Assembly: GCF_902167145.1 (NCBI RefSeq)
Contig: NC_050100.1
Coordinates: forward strand, 191,139,439-191,203,438
Direction: 5' to 3'
Length of the DNA stretch: 64,000 nucleotides
Source: Zea mays
Lineage: Eukaryota; Streptophyta; Magnoliopsida; Poales; Poaceae
Position numbers and translations under genes: made by a program
Shown: piece by piece, positions 34,150 to 44,675 of the stretch
Layout of the letters: every line of letters starts with the position of its first letter
Numbering within the stretch: position 1 is the first letter of the stretch
The notes under the pieces: generated by a model
What the model saw: the letters and a program-made list of their open reading frames with translations, nothing else
Told to the model about the DNA's origin: nothing
Database searches by the model: none

Positions 34150-35109
34150 TGTCTCGGTGTCGTGGGAGGGGATATGAGGGCAGAGGGATGGCGACGGCGA
34201 TCGTGGGAGCGGAACGGGGGCTCTTTGCTCGCGCCGGACGGTTGCGAGCTGGCGGCGGAAGAGAGGGTGGGAGAGGCTGCGTCGGGTATGGGCAGGATCG
34301 GACGGCTACGATCGCAGAACAGTAAAACGGACGGTCGAGATTACAGAATGGCAGAACGGCAGAACGGCAGACTACTCTTGCACTCTTAATAAGTAGTAGA
34401 GATTATTTTTCTTCAGATGGCAACAAAGGCAGTAAAATTGCACCAAAGCAAAAAAATCTCTCTAAAAATAGTGACCATATCTAGTATGAACTACTTTGTT
34501 TATATCAACAAACATGCATGCTAACTGCTACAACCAATACAACTTAGGCAAATGAAACTAACTGGTAAATAAAGAAAATAACTTGCAACCTAAAATATGA
34601 AAAAAAATCGCATGCATAACAATGTTTAGAACCTAAAATGACTGCTTGAGCTTGCTGCTGCAAATGACAAACTTCAGAACCTAAGCTAACTGCTTATGTT
34701 TGCTGCCAGTCTCAAAACAGGATCCCCCCAAACACATGACCTATGACTAAAATACTATGATTAAACAAACACTGCGTCATTACTTTAAGATTAACACGAT
34801 AATTCCATGAAATGGTAGCGTCGTAGAGCTAGTAGATGTGCACAAAGATCAAAACCTTCCTCAAGCAACTTCATCATGAAACTGCTAACATAGTTCTCCC
34901 AATTTGGTAGAAAAAACAACACAGATAGTAATTCTCCTCTTTTAGTCTTCTTGGATTTGTTGGGATTTTTGTTTGCTTAGATTCTTTACAGGAGGAACAA
35001 CCACTTGCTCCTGCGTCATAGCATATGTACACATTAATGTGATATCTGAATGAGATTTTGCTCTATCTTATACTGTATAAATGTTTGCCAGGTAAAATTT
35101 ATAGCACAT

Positions 35110-36330
35110 ACATTGACCGTTTTAACTTCTTCAAGCTGGTGTCCCTTGTCAAATTCCTGAATATGAATGAGGTTTTAGATAGAATTAAATGAAAACGTTT
35201 TTATTTATCAAATAGTCAATGCTCCCAAGTAGTGTTTTCACAAAGCTCTCTTCAAGGAAATTTACCTCAATTATTGTTGTCTGATTCATTTCAGGAGTAA
35301 CCACGGCCTGAATAGCTAGTGCAGAATTGTTGTGGAGCAACTCGATCTCTGACTCCAAGGTGGCGATCTTGCTTTCCAATCTAAATGTATTGTTCTTTTT
35401 AGTTTATGAGACTTTCTCATAGGACATGAGTACAATCCAGGAAGAAAAAAATGTAAATGTGAAGTATGCGTATTGTAGAATGTACCTCTCTATCTGTTTT
35501 GATTTATCCTCATCAACTGATGCAACAACCAATGACTATTGTCGTAGAACTTGGTTTTGAGATTCCATATTGGATAAACTTGCTTCAAGCCTACACCATA
35601 TTGCGGTGGTAGTATGTGAGCAGAATTTGTAATATACACGATTTAGTTAGGCAACGAACCAAACATGTCCTTATTACCTTTCGACCAGCTCTTGAAGTTG
35701 AATAACTTTGGATGCTTGTTCTTGTGTCTCCTGTGACAGTTCATCAGACTGTTTTTGGAACTCAATAAGCTTATTTTCAAGATCCTCAGCCTTCTGTTTA
35801 AACGTACTTAGTTCCTCCTTGAGACAAATTTGGTGGATCTAAATAATTAAATTATGAATCTTATATCTGAATAAAATTTCAAGACCCTGAACCTCAAGTT
35901 CTTTATTTTGGGTTGTCAACTCCTCAAGTTTTGCATTGTCAATAACCGGCACTTCTACTATCTTTGGTGGTGCCTGTTCAATCGCTAACTTTGCAGCCTC
36001 TTTCTCATTTACTATTGCTGCATGGGCTTCCTTGAGATTTTCTTGCATTTTTTGCAGTGCAGATTGCAACTTTTCAATTTCATGGCTCTTTGCTTCTTCA
36101 AGGTCAGCCTGCCGGCAAGACATAGTAGATAAAGTCATTCGGGACCAAGTGACATACTAAACACTACAGAAACTACTTATATTGATCAAGTGAATTACCC
36201 TCAAACGCTTCTCGACGTCTAACCGCCATGTCAGTTCTTCTACTCTCTTTTCTAGCTTGTCTTTTGCTTCTTTAAGTGCGCCGGTCTCTCTTGCTTCCTG
36301 TTCACATGGTTATGCTTACTTTATGAGCAT
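35110..36330 (-). pseudogene. Myosin XI coiled-coil exons, Helitron unit 2
   Basis: Same coiled-coil exons as unit 1: ADLEEAKSHEIEKLQSALQK near 36105, LSTFKQKAEDLENKLIEFQK near 35810, LEASLSNMESQNQVLRQ near 35585 with the same TAG, LESKIATLESEIELLHNN near 35380. The shared stop shows it predates duplication of the unit. Confidence 0.75.
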
Positions 36331-36332
36331 TA

Positions 36333-37072
36333 ACAATGAATGGTGTGCTTGTGTTGAAGATGCATAATTGTACTACAGACCATTCTCAGTTTTCGAAGTT
36401 CCTTTCTTGCAATGCGTGCCCTCCACAAGCATTGGAGAATCAAAGAAGCTTTCTGTTGCTGTTTGTAAGCAGCATAAGCTCTGTGTTGGCGCCACCGAGT
36501 CTGTGATTCAAGGAACTGTTCATTATGTTTTTCCTAGAAAAACCATTTGCAAATAATGATAGGCATAATAGTGCAAACCTGGATAATTGGATAATTATGG
36601 ATGCCCTGGTCTCTCTTCGGAATCTATGTTCGTTGCGAGCTGCCATTGCTCGTAATCCTGTTTGTATTGCTGTAGCTGATTCATATACTTGCAGGTACGC
36701 TTTTCTGGCAGAATGCGCACGCACGTGCTTTTGTATCCTAATTGAAGCAACGTCTCTCTTCATATACTCAAAAATCTTTTTAGCTAGTCGTGCTGCAGGA
36801 TTTGGTTAAATTGTATGTCAGTTTCAGTTAAGGCCAGTTTTGCTGACAACTGAAATTTAGGGCTCAAGGTGCTCAAACTTGTGAAGAAATACCTCTCCAG
36901 AACTTCTGAGATTGAACTGAGGCTTTTCTTAATTTGATGAATTCCTTTCGCATAAGATGTGTCTTTATACGCCTTTGGATTAGTCGCGCGGCATTAGCCA
37001 AAATTTCTGCTCTTCGAGCAGCCAGCTCTGCCATCTGACCAGCTCTTAGGAATACCTTAGTTTTCCCTATCT
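36333..37072 (-). pseudogene. Myosin XI neck with IQ motifs, unit 2
   Basis: Neck exon 37072-36893 reads [20 protein letters not shown] and [16 protein letters not shown], bounded by AG and GT. The next exon (about 36800-36590) reads [20 protein letters not shown] and [20 protein letters not shown], giving two to three IQ motifs (calmodulin/light-chain binding). A further piece near 36440-36370 reads [11 protein letters not shown]. Motor domain and globular tail are absent. The open frame plus intact splice borders suggest it could be spliced into chimeric transcripts starting at NAC-alpha exon 1. Confidence 0.75.
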
Positions 37073-37649
37073 GATATATATACATAAAAATGTCTAATTT
37101 GAGGCACCGATAAAAAAGGTCTTGAAAAAAGAAAGTTCTGTATACGATGGTCAGTTCAAACCATGATTTAAAAGATTCACCAGGTCTTCCCCGTCTACGT
37201 CCCCAGCAAGTGATGCTCCAGCGCAGTACCTTATAACAATTGTATTCCAATTGTAGAAATCTGATGGCAGAAAACTACAAGATTAAACACTAATCAAACA
37301 GATATGGACTGCTATCGCCAATGCCTGCTGATTATGAAAATAAGAATGAACAAGTACTATATGTTTTTCCTCCAAAGTAAAAATGTATTGCTACAAATAA
37401 TTCCATCTTTGGAAGACCAGGCATGTTCGGTCCAAACCGCAATCTGTGATATCTAGAGTGACATACTAAACAACAAGGCATGTGAAAAGGAACATTTCTA
37501 AATGCATACTACCATTCATCTCCAACAGAAATGTCCATATGGTATAGAAACATGGATTTATTTAGAACTAAAATATGAATGGGGAAAAGTGCAGACCTTG
37601 CAGAAGTTGGAGACAAGATGGGAGACAGAGCAGGGAGGATCCCTAGTTG

Positions 37650-39125
37650 GATCGGTGCAGTGTCATGATGGCCTTCTTCCTCACATCCTTCTTGGGGTGC
37701 ACGAGATCAGGCTCAATTCAACTCCCATTCCCTTCACTGAACAAAGTGACACTGTTGTTTATAGGACAACCTCGTCAACATCTGCCTCACGCACATGAAC
37801 TTGTCCGGCATGTTCGACTTTGGCTCCATCGCCAAACTCTCGCTGGTCGCCTATGGACACCACACACGGGTAGTACATGTCATACATCATATGCCCATTA
37901 ACGGTTTTTGTGCACCCGAAGCAAGCAACCTGTAGTGCGGTACCTATGTTCTTTTTTCGAAAAAGGCAGCAAGAGATTTGCTGCCAATATATTAGTAGGA
38001 TGGCAAACTACCTTTGCGTACTTTGAAGAAAATCAACTCTGGTCCTCAACGTTCAAATAGTCATGGTAGTTAATCTAGTTTTAACAAGAAAGAGCACAAT
38101 GAAACAGAGTAAGCCAATGTGAAATAATGCATGAAATTAGGGAACACACAAAGTTCATGTCAGTATATAGATCATGTTTGCCAAACAAACAGACAAACTT
38201 AGTTCTAAAGAAAAAAAGAAATCCCCTCGCACTAACATACTCTAGAAATTAGTAGAAATAGATGGGAGGGCTTATCACAAGTTATATTTTTTTGCCAAGT
38301 GAATTTAATATTACCAGGTGCCAAATCAAAAATTAACAAAATCAGCCCAAGAACCAACCAAATCTGATGGCTATTTCATGATTCTTACCTCAGGTAGATT
38401 CCCACAACGTTGGACCCTGCACGACATTCCTTACCCTTCTGTAGATCTGCAAGAACAAGGCTAGAGGAAAAAACCCATCACCAAACAACTCTGCAATGAA
38501 TCCAAGCATCCAGCTAAGGTTCCCAACTAAATTGTTATGTGTTTACAACCTTACTGTTGTAGAAACGCTCAAGCTTCTAGTTCTTCCAGCTTGTATGCAA
38601 GTTTCAGCATACAATCCTATTCACTCGTTGAAATTTGTGGAGTTCAGATTTACACTGGTTCAAAGCTCACCATGATTTTATTTTTTGATAAATGAGCTTG
38701 CCACTATTAAACAGGCCCACGCGGTGGCCTCGGTGGATTTGGGGTGAAGAGATGAAGAGGAGGTGCAGGAGCTTACAACAATGGAGAAATGTGCGGCAGG
38801 GATCTGAATCTAGCGCTGGGGAAGGACTGGTGGCTCTGGACTCTGGAGAGGACGACGTGGAGGAGGTAGAGCCGGAGGGGGAGGCAGCGACCGACCCGGT
38901 GGCTCGGGCGAGGTCCTCCGTGGACCGTGCAAGTGCTCTGCCTCTACTCGAGACATCGTAGATTCGGCGGTGGACTGCGCCCACATCTCCTCCTTCCAGG
39001 AGGAGCTCCTCGCCACCCGTTTTCTTGGCTCGCGGCGGGGTGGGAATCACGCCGAGCGCCGGCTGTCTCCCGTGGCCACCATCACCGCCTGCATGCTTGC
39101 GCTAGAGCTAGCTAGGGTTGCAGAA
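37650..39125 (-). other. Unit 2 middle: adaptin-like scrap, spacer, GC-rich block
   Basis: Near-copy of 32574-34050 in unit 1 with scattered substitutions. No additional gene recognised. Confidence 0.45.
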
Positions 39126-39152
39126 ACGGGAAAAGTATGTGCAAAATCTCAC

Positions 39153-39224
39153 CTCGGTCTTCTGCTCCTCGAGTTTCTGCTGCTCGATCTGGGTGGCGAG
39201 CTCCTCCGCGGTATGCGTCGTCAT
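39153..39224 (-). pseudogene. NAC-alpha exon 1, Helitron unit 2
   Basis: Identical 24-codon reading frame to unit 1, starting at 39224, with the GTGAG donor preserved. Only the first exon is present. Confidence 0.7.
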
Positions 39225-39732
39225 TGTCTCGGTGTCGTGGGAGGGGATATGAGGGCAGAGGGATGGCGACGGCGATCGTGGGAGCTGAACGGGGGCTCTT
39301 TGCTCGCGCCGGACGGTTGCGAGCTGGCGGCGGAAGAGAGGGTGGGAGAGGCTGCGTCGGGTATGGGCAGGATCGGACGGCTACGATCGCAGAACAGTAA
39401 AACGGACGGTCGAGATTACAGAATGGCAGAACGGCAGACTACTCTTGCACTCTTAATAAGTAGTAGAGATATATATATATAGTATTTAGAGCCCTGGGCT
39501 CTATTTAACTACAGGAAGCCCTGACCAGGTGTGCAGACCGCACCGGAGCCCTGGGCTTATTGTACCTACCTGTGCTTACGCTAAATTATAATACGAGTTA
39601 TGCTGATGTGTGTATCAGTTTATGCAAATATAGTCTGCGCATATTACGTGAATCGGGCCCACGCCGTCACTATAAAAACACCCCCACGACGCTAGAGATT
39701 AGGTTTTAGCGGCGGCGGCGGTTCCCTCGGGC

Positions 39733-40299
39733 GTGCGAGGAGGCGCCCGTGAGCAGGAGAGCCCCGGCCGCCGCGGCGCTCTCCAGCCGGCGGATTGGCG
39801 GTCGTGGAGGGGGCGCGAGGAGGAGCCTCAGCGTCCGCGTCGGTACAGCTTCAGGAGGCACCGGTCGGGCGCAGCGGAGTGGGCGGCGGTGGTGCTGTTC
39901 ATGGTGCTTGCGGTCGTGGTGCTGCTGGGCGCCGTGGCCGTCCTTGTGGTGGTGCTGCTGCTGCAGCCCCGTGTGTCGTATGTGGTGGTGTGGGCGGGCT
40001 GGCGGTGCTCTGCGCCTACCCGTTCCGCGTGCCCGCCAGGGGCGTCCTCTCGCTGGCGTACGTGGCGCGCGCAGGGCGCCCCGCTGGGCGACGCCGGCAG
40101 CGCCGCCATGGAGGCCGCGCTCCGCGACGGCGTGGTGCCGTTCCGGGTGGATGTGGAGGCCCGGACGCGATGGAAGGTCGCGGGGATCATCGGCGTCGAC
40201 CAGTGGACGCGCCTGGCGTGCCAGCTCCGCTTCTTCTGGCCCAACGGCACCGTGCTCCCCTTCAGATGCATCTCCAAGTCCAAGTTCTTGTTCTTCTGA
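39733..40299 (+). pseudogene. NHL (LEA2) gene fragment in E2, single open frame
   Basis: A 188-codon open frame keeps both recognisable ends in one frame: RRYSFRRHRSGAAEWAAVVL plus membrane segment, then GDAGSAAMEAALRDGVVPFR, VEARTRWKVAGIIGVDQW and the end FRCISKSKFLFF. The middle (about residues 90-115) is out of frame and about 75 bp shorter than in E1. No ATG opens the frame upstream of the membrane segment, so the start codon is lost or non-standard. Likely captured together with its TATA box (CTATAAAAACACC near 39671). Confidence 0.65.
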
Positions 40300-40554
40300 C
40301 CGCCGTGCCATCTGTATTGTCTAGTGGCTACTCTTCTGACCTCAGTTCCATGGCCGAGCGTGAGCGTGACGGATCAAGATTCAGGAACAGCAAATGGCTT
40401 CATCGTTTTCTTTCTTGTCTTGGATTCGTTCAGTTATTAATTCACCCCCATGTCGCATGTATAGGTCGACAAAAAAAGATTTTGTCTTGGGTTCTTTCTT
40501 ATTGCATTTTACGCTTCCACTAAAAAGCAAGTTCCACATTCGTCGTTTTAAAAC

Positions 40555-41085
40555 AGATCATTGATTTACGCTAAAATTCGTATCCATTTACGCTGTTTCG
40601 GATCACGTCTTACGCTTAAATCCACCTGACCTAGAACCCGAGCACGATCGGAGCGCGATTTTGACGTCGTAATTTAGGCCACATTCGTTGTTACGAAATA
40701 GATTGGTGATGTACGATAAAATTTGTACCCATTTACGCTGTTTGGTTCACGTTTTACGCTGAAATTTGACCAAGCCAAAATCCGTGCACGATCGAACGTG
40801 ATCAATCTACGCTGTTTTAGCTAATATAGGAGTTACGCTAAATTTCGTATTCATTTACGATGTTTTAGCTCACGTTTTACGCCGGAATCTGCCCTAGCCA
40901 GAACCCGCGCACGATTGGTGCACGCGATTTTCACGCCGTAATTTTGGGCTTCGTTTGCTGTTACAAAACAAATATATGATTTACGCTAAATTTCGTACTC
41001 ATTTACGATGTTTTAGCTCACGTTTTACGCTGGAATCCGCCCGAGCAGAACCCGCGAACTGCGGCTGTAAATTAAAATTTATTTC
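40555..41085. repeat. About four TTTACGCT repeats in E2
   Basis: Same ~135 bp unit as 28262-28672; one additional partial unit sits around 40805-40970. Confidence 0.7.
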
Positions 41086-42085
41086 CTTCTACTAATGCTC
41101 CTCGAACCGTAACTGTCCCTTTATTTACGCGATTATGCAGCACGTCTTTCCTTATATCAAACTGGTCAAGATTTATATAATGCATGGTTTATGCTATCAT
41201 GTTACACATCGTTATGGAGTCGTAAACGGTGTGCACATGGTAATATTCGTTTCCGTGAGTCAAGGTACAAAATATCCCTTCTATGCATGATTTATGCACA
41301 TTACTACATATATTTATGTGTGCGTATTTGTTTTCTCCCGTAACTGCGCCTTTATTTACGCGCACGAAGAGCACGTCTTTCCTTATCTCAAAACCGGTGG
41401 GAGATTTTAAATGTTTGCATGGTTTACGCTATCATGTATCACAACGTTATGCAGTCGTAAACGTCTAGCACATGCAAATATTCGTGCGCGTGATTCCTGG
41501 CATGCAAAGATTCCATTTATGCATGAGTTATGCACATTTGTACACATATTTATGGTTGTGTAATTGCATGTCGCGTGTAAGACGGGATACGTGGTTATCC
41601 TTTGCATAAATGGTGCAGGCTGGCGTCCAGTGGGCCGAACGCGACCCGATCGGTCTCTCTGGCTGGGGCTTCGTCCACTAACGGAAGCCCAGGGCTTCCA
41701 TTACCTCTTCCCTGTATATATATATAAATCTAGTCGGTCTAAAGTTCTAAGTACCTCGTCTACGACACAAAATTATTATTCATCCATGTCAGTGCTTGCG
41801 CACGAGCAACGCTCACACTGCCGGTGCAGCAGAAAGGTGTCATATTGTTATTTTTTCGGGTGTAGGACCCCCCGAGATGGGAGCACTACACGACCCTACC
41901 TGAAAGCTAGTAGTACTATATGCAGATCACATCATCCACACACACTCATATGCAGTGTGTGTGTGTGTCTTTCTTTTGCACACATACAGATTTGCATCCC
42001 TGCAGGCGAGGTACATCTTGTAGATTCCTTCTTCGGTGGCTGCACCGGTGGTGGTGACGTCATCCAAAAAGAATGTTGGGCACTC

Positions 42086-42107
42086 GGGGGGGGGGGGGGG
42101 GGGGGGG
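42086..42107. repeat. Poly-G run of 22
   Basis: Uninterrupted G tract, with possible G-quadruplex on the plus strand. Exact length may be affected by sequencing error. Confidence 0.9.
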
Positions 42108-42552
42108 CTGTCCACCTCATCAGACTTGAGCTTTGCAGAAATATATGCTTCAAAAAGTGCTTTGCGTTTTCAGAACTGATTAAATCACTATCAGCATTAA
42201 GTGGTGGGTAGTAGGTTAATCAGAGATTCAGAAACATAACGTCCACGATGGTGGATTTTTTTTCCCCCTTGATAAAAGGAAATTATGGCGCCTTTTGTGT
42301 CTACGTAAATTTTGTTTCAAAAAGTAAGAGAGAAAAAGAGTAATTGGAACAGTTCCTGGGCCTGGAATTAATGAGCTAACCGGCCGTGCCCTTATTAGTA
42401 GGTGAAAATTTTAAAAAAGAAAGTTGTGAACAAGTGCAGTGCAGGTAAAGTTGGCTCGGAGGCGAGCAGCAAGCAAGCGAGAGGTGAAAGATACGCATGG
42501 ATACCTTGCACTCGAAGAAAGGCACCTGGAACCTCGCTTTTTTGCCGCATCA

Positions 42553-42553
<1 letters not shown>

Positions 42554-42606
<53 letters not shown>
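42554..42606. repeat. (GA)n microsatellite
   Basis: About 26 GA units. Confidence 0.95.
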
Positions 42607-42609
<3 letters not shown>

Positions 42610-43757
42610 GCGTCTTTGTCCAACTCGCAACGGAACCAGGCTCTTTTGCTAATAACCAGAAGCCGAGGGCACTAGCGCTAAGCAGTAAGCATGCCAATGC
42701 AACCCACTTGCCGCGCGCCCGCTTTTTATTATTCGCCCTCACACACACACTGACAAGAGAGAGTGAGCCGTGGGAAGGAAAAAAAAAGAAAAGGATATCG
42801 ATATCATGGCACCCAGCTGGTAATGCGGCGTAGAATCTAGTAGGCCGCCTTCGCGCGCGCTGCTCCTAGATTTTCAGACGACCACTCGATCAGAGGGGGG
42901 TCAAAAGGGCTTCTTCAATTCCACACGGCCACGACACAGATTCCTCCGGGCGGCCACACGGAGGTCGACACGACGACGGAATCCACTCGCCTCGGAGAGA
43001 TTCGTCCCGGCGCCACTGATCGATCGCCACTGTTGCGTCGTTCTCCCGGCGATCCTGCACCTGCGCTGCGTGGTGCAGGCGGAGCTAGGCTTAGGCAACT
43101 ACGGATGGCTTTCTACGATTCTTTCTGTCATGTGTTCAGCCGTTACAGGCTTTGCATGCATGCGATTAGTATCAGACAGACGAGACGACACCTTGCTGCC
43201 TTGCATGCGCTGCAAATTCGGATGGTGATTGGTGAATCGTCCCACGCTCGTCGCAGTCGCGACTGGAGGGGGGAGAAAAAAAAGGCGCCGATCGCGACGG
43301 GTTTGCTTGTGCGGCACATGGCCGGGCGGCCGGACGATTGATGGACCAGGAGAGAAAGGTCCGTGGTAAGATCGTGCGTGCGGTTGCCCGGCCGGCAGTT
43401 TCTTTTGTTCCGTGCGCCTGCTTCAGTTTCAGATGACGTTTGACGCGACGCTGGCAACGTGCCGTGGCGGCAGGCAATTCGCCTATTGGAGGACCGATAC
43501 CGGTGCCTAGGTGGAGTAGCTTCGTAATCGTAATATTCTCGCTCCTTCGCATGCGTTGACGGGCTCAGGGCGACCGATCATTTGCAGCAGGGAAATAAGC
43601 GCGACATAAGAACTCGGAATGATGCCGGGCCGGGGTGGAACACCAACAACTGGGCTGGAACTTGCGAGTTGCGCAGCACCTCAACGCAGTGGCAGAAAGC
43701 TTGCTCCATCGCCATACCAGATAGCATCGTTAGCGTAGGCCTGGAACTCATCATGAG

Positions 43758-44023
43758 TAGGGGTGGTATTAGGGGTGACAATGACCTTTAAAATTTAATG
43801 ATCGGATCAGAACATATTTCTATTTATTTTTTAAACTAAAATTTATTTAAGATCCCACCATTTTATGAAAAAGTATTTAGATGGTGATCCACCATCTCTA
43901 CTACATGATATACACTCACTGATTGATTCAGACTCTATTTCTATTTATTTTTAAACTAAATTTAATTAAGAATCATAACTTATTGTGAAAAAACATTTGG
44001 ATCGTCATCTATTACCACCCCTA
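43758..44023. mobile_element. hAT-like MITE, 266 bp
   Basis: Terminal inverted repeat TAGGGGTGG/CCACCCCTA, extended imperfectly as GGTGGTATTAG versus CTATTACCACC. Candidate 8-bp target duplication ATCATGAG/ATCATAAT (6 of 8). The interior has two diverged copies of a CTATTTCTATTTATTTTT-AAACTAAA block. Confidence 0.6.
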
Positions 44024-44601
44024 ATCATAATAACTCCTGCACGCATAACTAAATGGGAATCAAACAGTAATTTTTTTATCAGGTGCCCCATACACACACA
44101 TGGCGTCGAAACAGTATGCACATCTAAACTATGCAAGTACCACCATCAGATCCATACTCAGATACAAGTGCGCACACAATCTCCAAACGACTCACACTCG
44201 TTGCCAAATTATGTTATTATTATATGTACATGAGCAACCGGGGTATCTATGCTCTCCAGGTACAGCCATAAGCCCATAACTACCAAGCAACTCAAGCCAT
44301 TCGGGCCACCAGAAAAATAGCTCCTTCAAGGCATTGCTATCTCCCATCAGTGGTAGAATTATCTTATCTTTCAGATTAGGGTGGTGGAAGCAATTGTCCA
44401 TCAAGCTGTGTTAACCTCCCCGAAATTTCTTCCCTGTTAATCTGATCGTTAGGCGGTTAAATAGAGAGAAGCATGGCCCTGCCAAAAAAAAGCTCAGGAC
44501 AAAATAGCTCACACAGCTAACTGTTCTCCTGCAACAACTGATAGAAACCACAAGAACCCACAGTGTGGCGCCTCTGCCAACCACCTCCCATCAGGACAAA
44601 C
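44024..44601 (-). other. UPF2 3' flank / 3' UTR
   Basis: Downstream of the UPF2 stop. It contains a diverged duplicate of the last coding segment (44523-44590) and AT-rich sequence where polyadenylation is likely. Exact poly(A) site not determinable. Confidence 0.5.
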
Positions 44602-44675
44602 TCATCTTCTCCTGCCATAACTGTGATAGAAACCACCAGAACCGGCGATGTGGTGTCGTTGTCGACCACCTCCCC
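44523..44675 (-). repeat. Tandem duplication of the UPF2 C-terminal tail
   Basis: 44606-44675 (coding, [19 protein letters not shown]) and 44523-44592 (after the stop, GGGWQRRHTVGSCGFYQLL in another frame) share TTCTCCTGC-ACT-GATAGAAACCAC and CCACCTCCC in the same order, offset ~83 bp. Confidence 0.7.

Larger units (their letters stand above)
29308..34402 (-). mobile_element. Helitron unit 1 (complete ends)
   Basis: 5' TC at 34402 and 3' CTAG at 29308. It contains, in element orientation, NAC-alpha exon 1, an unidentified GC-rich block, an adaptin-like scrap, myosin XI exons and a ~680 bp terminal tail (29308-29988) that unit 2 lacks. Compared with unit 2 it lacks 664 bp at 31916-31921. Confidence 0.75.
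29308..39469 (-). mobile_element. Tandem Helitron pair
   Basis: The minus strand begins TCTCTACTACTTATTAAG at 39469 and ends CTAG at 29311-29308, flanked by A and T, as expected for Helitron insertion between A and T. The 3' end has a short hairpin just before CTAG. Inside, a second 5' end with the same sequence lies at 34402, so two units are joined head to tail. Neither encodes a Rep/helicase. Both carry captured gene exons on the minus strand. Confidence 0.8.
34403..39469 (-). mobile_element. Helitron unit 2 (3' truncated)
   Basis: 5' TC at 39469. Sequence matches unit 1 nearly base for base, but stops at the point equivalent to 29989, where unit 1's 5' end begins. It keeps the 664 bp of myosin IQ exons deleted from unit 1. 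Confidence 0.75.
39482..41714 (+). mobile_element. Element E copy 2
   Basis: Same start (TAGTATTTAGAGCCCTGGGC) and end (palindrome GGAAGCCCAGGGCTTCC, then CTCTTCCCTGTATATA) as E1, again in TA tracts. It differs from E1 by a deletion between CCCACG repeats upstream of the TATA box (near 39660), a different deletion inside the NHL gene, and an extra TTTACGCT repeat unit. The differences show that E1 and E2 are not a simple recent duplication. Confidence 0.6.
41728..43757. other. Intergenic, simple repeats, no gene recognised
   Basis: Contains (GT)n at 41955-41970, a 22-base G run at 42086-42107 and (GA)n at 42554-42606. Longer open frames (for example 41564-42211 and 42402-42833) run through these repeats and are not convincing. 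42840-43560 is GC-rich with no identifiable product. Confidence 0.55.

Noticed and set aside
33617..34389. Plus-strand proteins of 89 and 164 codons in the Helitron (and copies near 38692-39482)
   Set aside because: They are antisense to the minus-strand NAC-alpha exon and captured GC-rich exon; high GC gives open frames on both strands.
29308..39469. Ordinary segmental duplication of a host myosin locus
   Set aside because: Terminal TC and CTAG, 3' hairpin, A/T insertion site and mixed captured genes point to Helitrons; motor and tail exons are absent.
42402..42833. 143-codon open frame with Arg-Glu repeats
   Set aside because: Driven by the (GA)n microsatellite; no recognisable domain and no splice support.
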